A stretch of 64,000 nucleotides of DNA from Scylla paramamosain (lineage: Eukaryota; Arthropoda; Malacostraca; Decapoda; Portunidae). Each line of letters begins with the position of its first letter. The first letter of the stretch is position 1. The notes beneath the pieces are model-generated. The model was not told the DNA's origin. It ran no database searches and was given only the letters and a program-made list of their open reading frames with translations. Shown here piece after piece: positions 62,844-64,000 of the stretch. The position numbers were made by a program, and so were the translations under genes. Location of the stretch: positions 11,493,368 to 11,557,367 of the forward strand of contig NC_087183.1 of the NCBI RefSeq assembly GCF_035594125.1, given 5' to 3'.

Positions 62844-64000
62844 ACTTGAAATTCATGTATTTAGGTTACCTTATAGTGTGGGAAGCGTTTTTTTATTTTA
62901 TTTTATTTTATTTTTTTATACTGTGAGATGCCTGACTGGTGATGTGTGGCAAGAGCTAGTCGATGTTCCAAAACTGAGTTGCCGTGCTTTTTCATGACTG
63001 AAAAGAAATGGTGGTGATTCTTTTTATTTATTTTTTTTATTTTTTTATATTTTTCATCTATCAAAATAGGAATATTGATGTAGATAAGCTTACATATTGT
63101 ATATAATGTATTTATTTATTTTTCTTTAGATACTAATATAGGATTTCTAGATTGAAGATGATTTCTAAGTATATTAGAACGGAAATATAATGGACAATTA
63201 AATCTCAAAGCTTTCGTGCATATTTTCGTTTTAATAGATGTACCGTAAGACTATAAAATCTCGTAAGGACTTCATGATTATTTACTTGTCTTTTAAAAGA
63301 TGTACCGTTGTTTTCACAAACATTATTTTTTTTTATTTATTTATTTTTTTTACGAGTTATGATGAATATACATTTTATTGATTTTGTAAAGTTAACCCTT
63401 TAAAATATGTAGGGATTTCTGTCTGTCTTGAAGGGATTCTCGTGTCAGTTTAGGAAGTGTTGTGCATATTTATCATGGGAAACCTTCCGGACGCTTCTAC
63501 ATCAACTGAACCCCAGGTATGATATAATGATAAACTCCAGAGATACAAAACGTAAACTTAGCTTTTCCCACCACTGGGATAACTTGAGTGTTCTATAGTG
63601 ATAATTCCGTAGTAATAATTCAGATTCGTTCTTCCAGCTATTTGTTTTACTCAGAGCTGATGATGGTACTGTGTGTGTGTGTGTGTAACCTCAAGCAATA
63701 CAAATAAATTCAACTCTGCAACACAGGAAGAACAGGAAGCATGAACGGTGGATGAAAGACTAGATATTACAATAAACTGTAATGAGGCTCTAGCATCACA
63801 TGTTTCAGTATAATGAGTAAAGATGATGCTGTTGATGATGACGCAATTCTGCTGGTGTATTAGTTTTGTGTGGTGTTAGAAAATGATTGAGGAAGATGGT
63901 TTGATGTGTTGTACTTGTTAGGCTGTTCGCTCCGTATAGGGCCGTATTTTGGGTTACTGCTGTAGTATCGTATGAACTAGTGGTTAAATTGACTAACCAG
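62844..64000. other. AT-rich sequence without recognised genes
   Basis: Several T-rich runs and a short (GT)n near 63672-63686. No exon, RNA gene or further element was recognised up to the window end. Confidence 0.5.

Overview
This is a window of a eukaryotic nuclear genome, most likely an arthropod and by inference a decapod crustacean. The evidence is split genes with short GT-AG-bounded exons, arthropod-type versions of animal housekeeping proteins, very dense and long dinucleotide microsatellites (AC, AG, AT), and remnants of LINE, SINE, hAT and piggyBac-like elements. There are no bacterial operons, rRNA or tRNA genes, or CRISPR arrays. The species assignment is inference; the gene models below were read by eye from exon frames and splice-site phases.

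Layout. 261-4820 (+): the 3' ten exons of GCC2/GCC185, a GRIP-domain golgin whose 5' part lies outside the window. 7281-20840 (+): Gpat4, an ER/lipid-droplet glycerol-3-phosphate acyltransferase; it has two alternative versions of the exon carrying the catalytic HX4D motif, and a piggyBac-like non-autonomous element in a later intron. 25814-29532 (-): Mecr, the mitochondrial enoyl reductase of type II fatty acid synthesis. 30546-35509 (+): Vbp1/prefoldin subunit 3, with a dead LINE in its first intron. 36998-44102 (-): Thada, a large HEAT-repeat protein, most of it in one 4-kb exon. 44922-46906 (+): Chmp6, an ESCRT-III subunit, head-to-head with Thada. 50361-58412 (+): a divergent cyclin A/B-type gene with a long N-terminal extension and an apparent long C-terminal tail exon. 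59510-62835: a complete hAT DNA transposon with perfect terminal inverted repeats and an 8-bp target-site duplication, carrying a nearly intact transposase on the minus strand.

The genes are unrelated housekeeping functions: Golgi tethering, glycerolipid synthesis, mitochondrial fatty acid synthesis, cytoskeletal protein folding, tRNA modification/energy homeostasis, endosomal sorting and cell cycle. I see no functional cluster or novel multi-gene system. The most noteworthy items are the duplicated, possibly mutually exclusive Gpat4 active-site exon with its frameshifted read-through homology, the intact hAT element with subterminal ATCTG repeats and an internal 140-bp triplication, the TTAA-flanked foldback element in the Gpat4 intron, and the cyclin tail.
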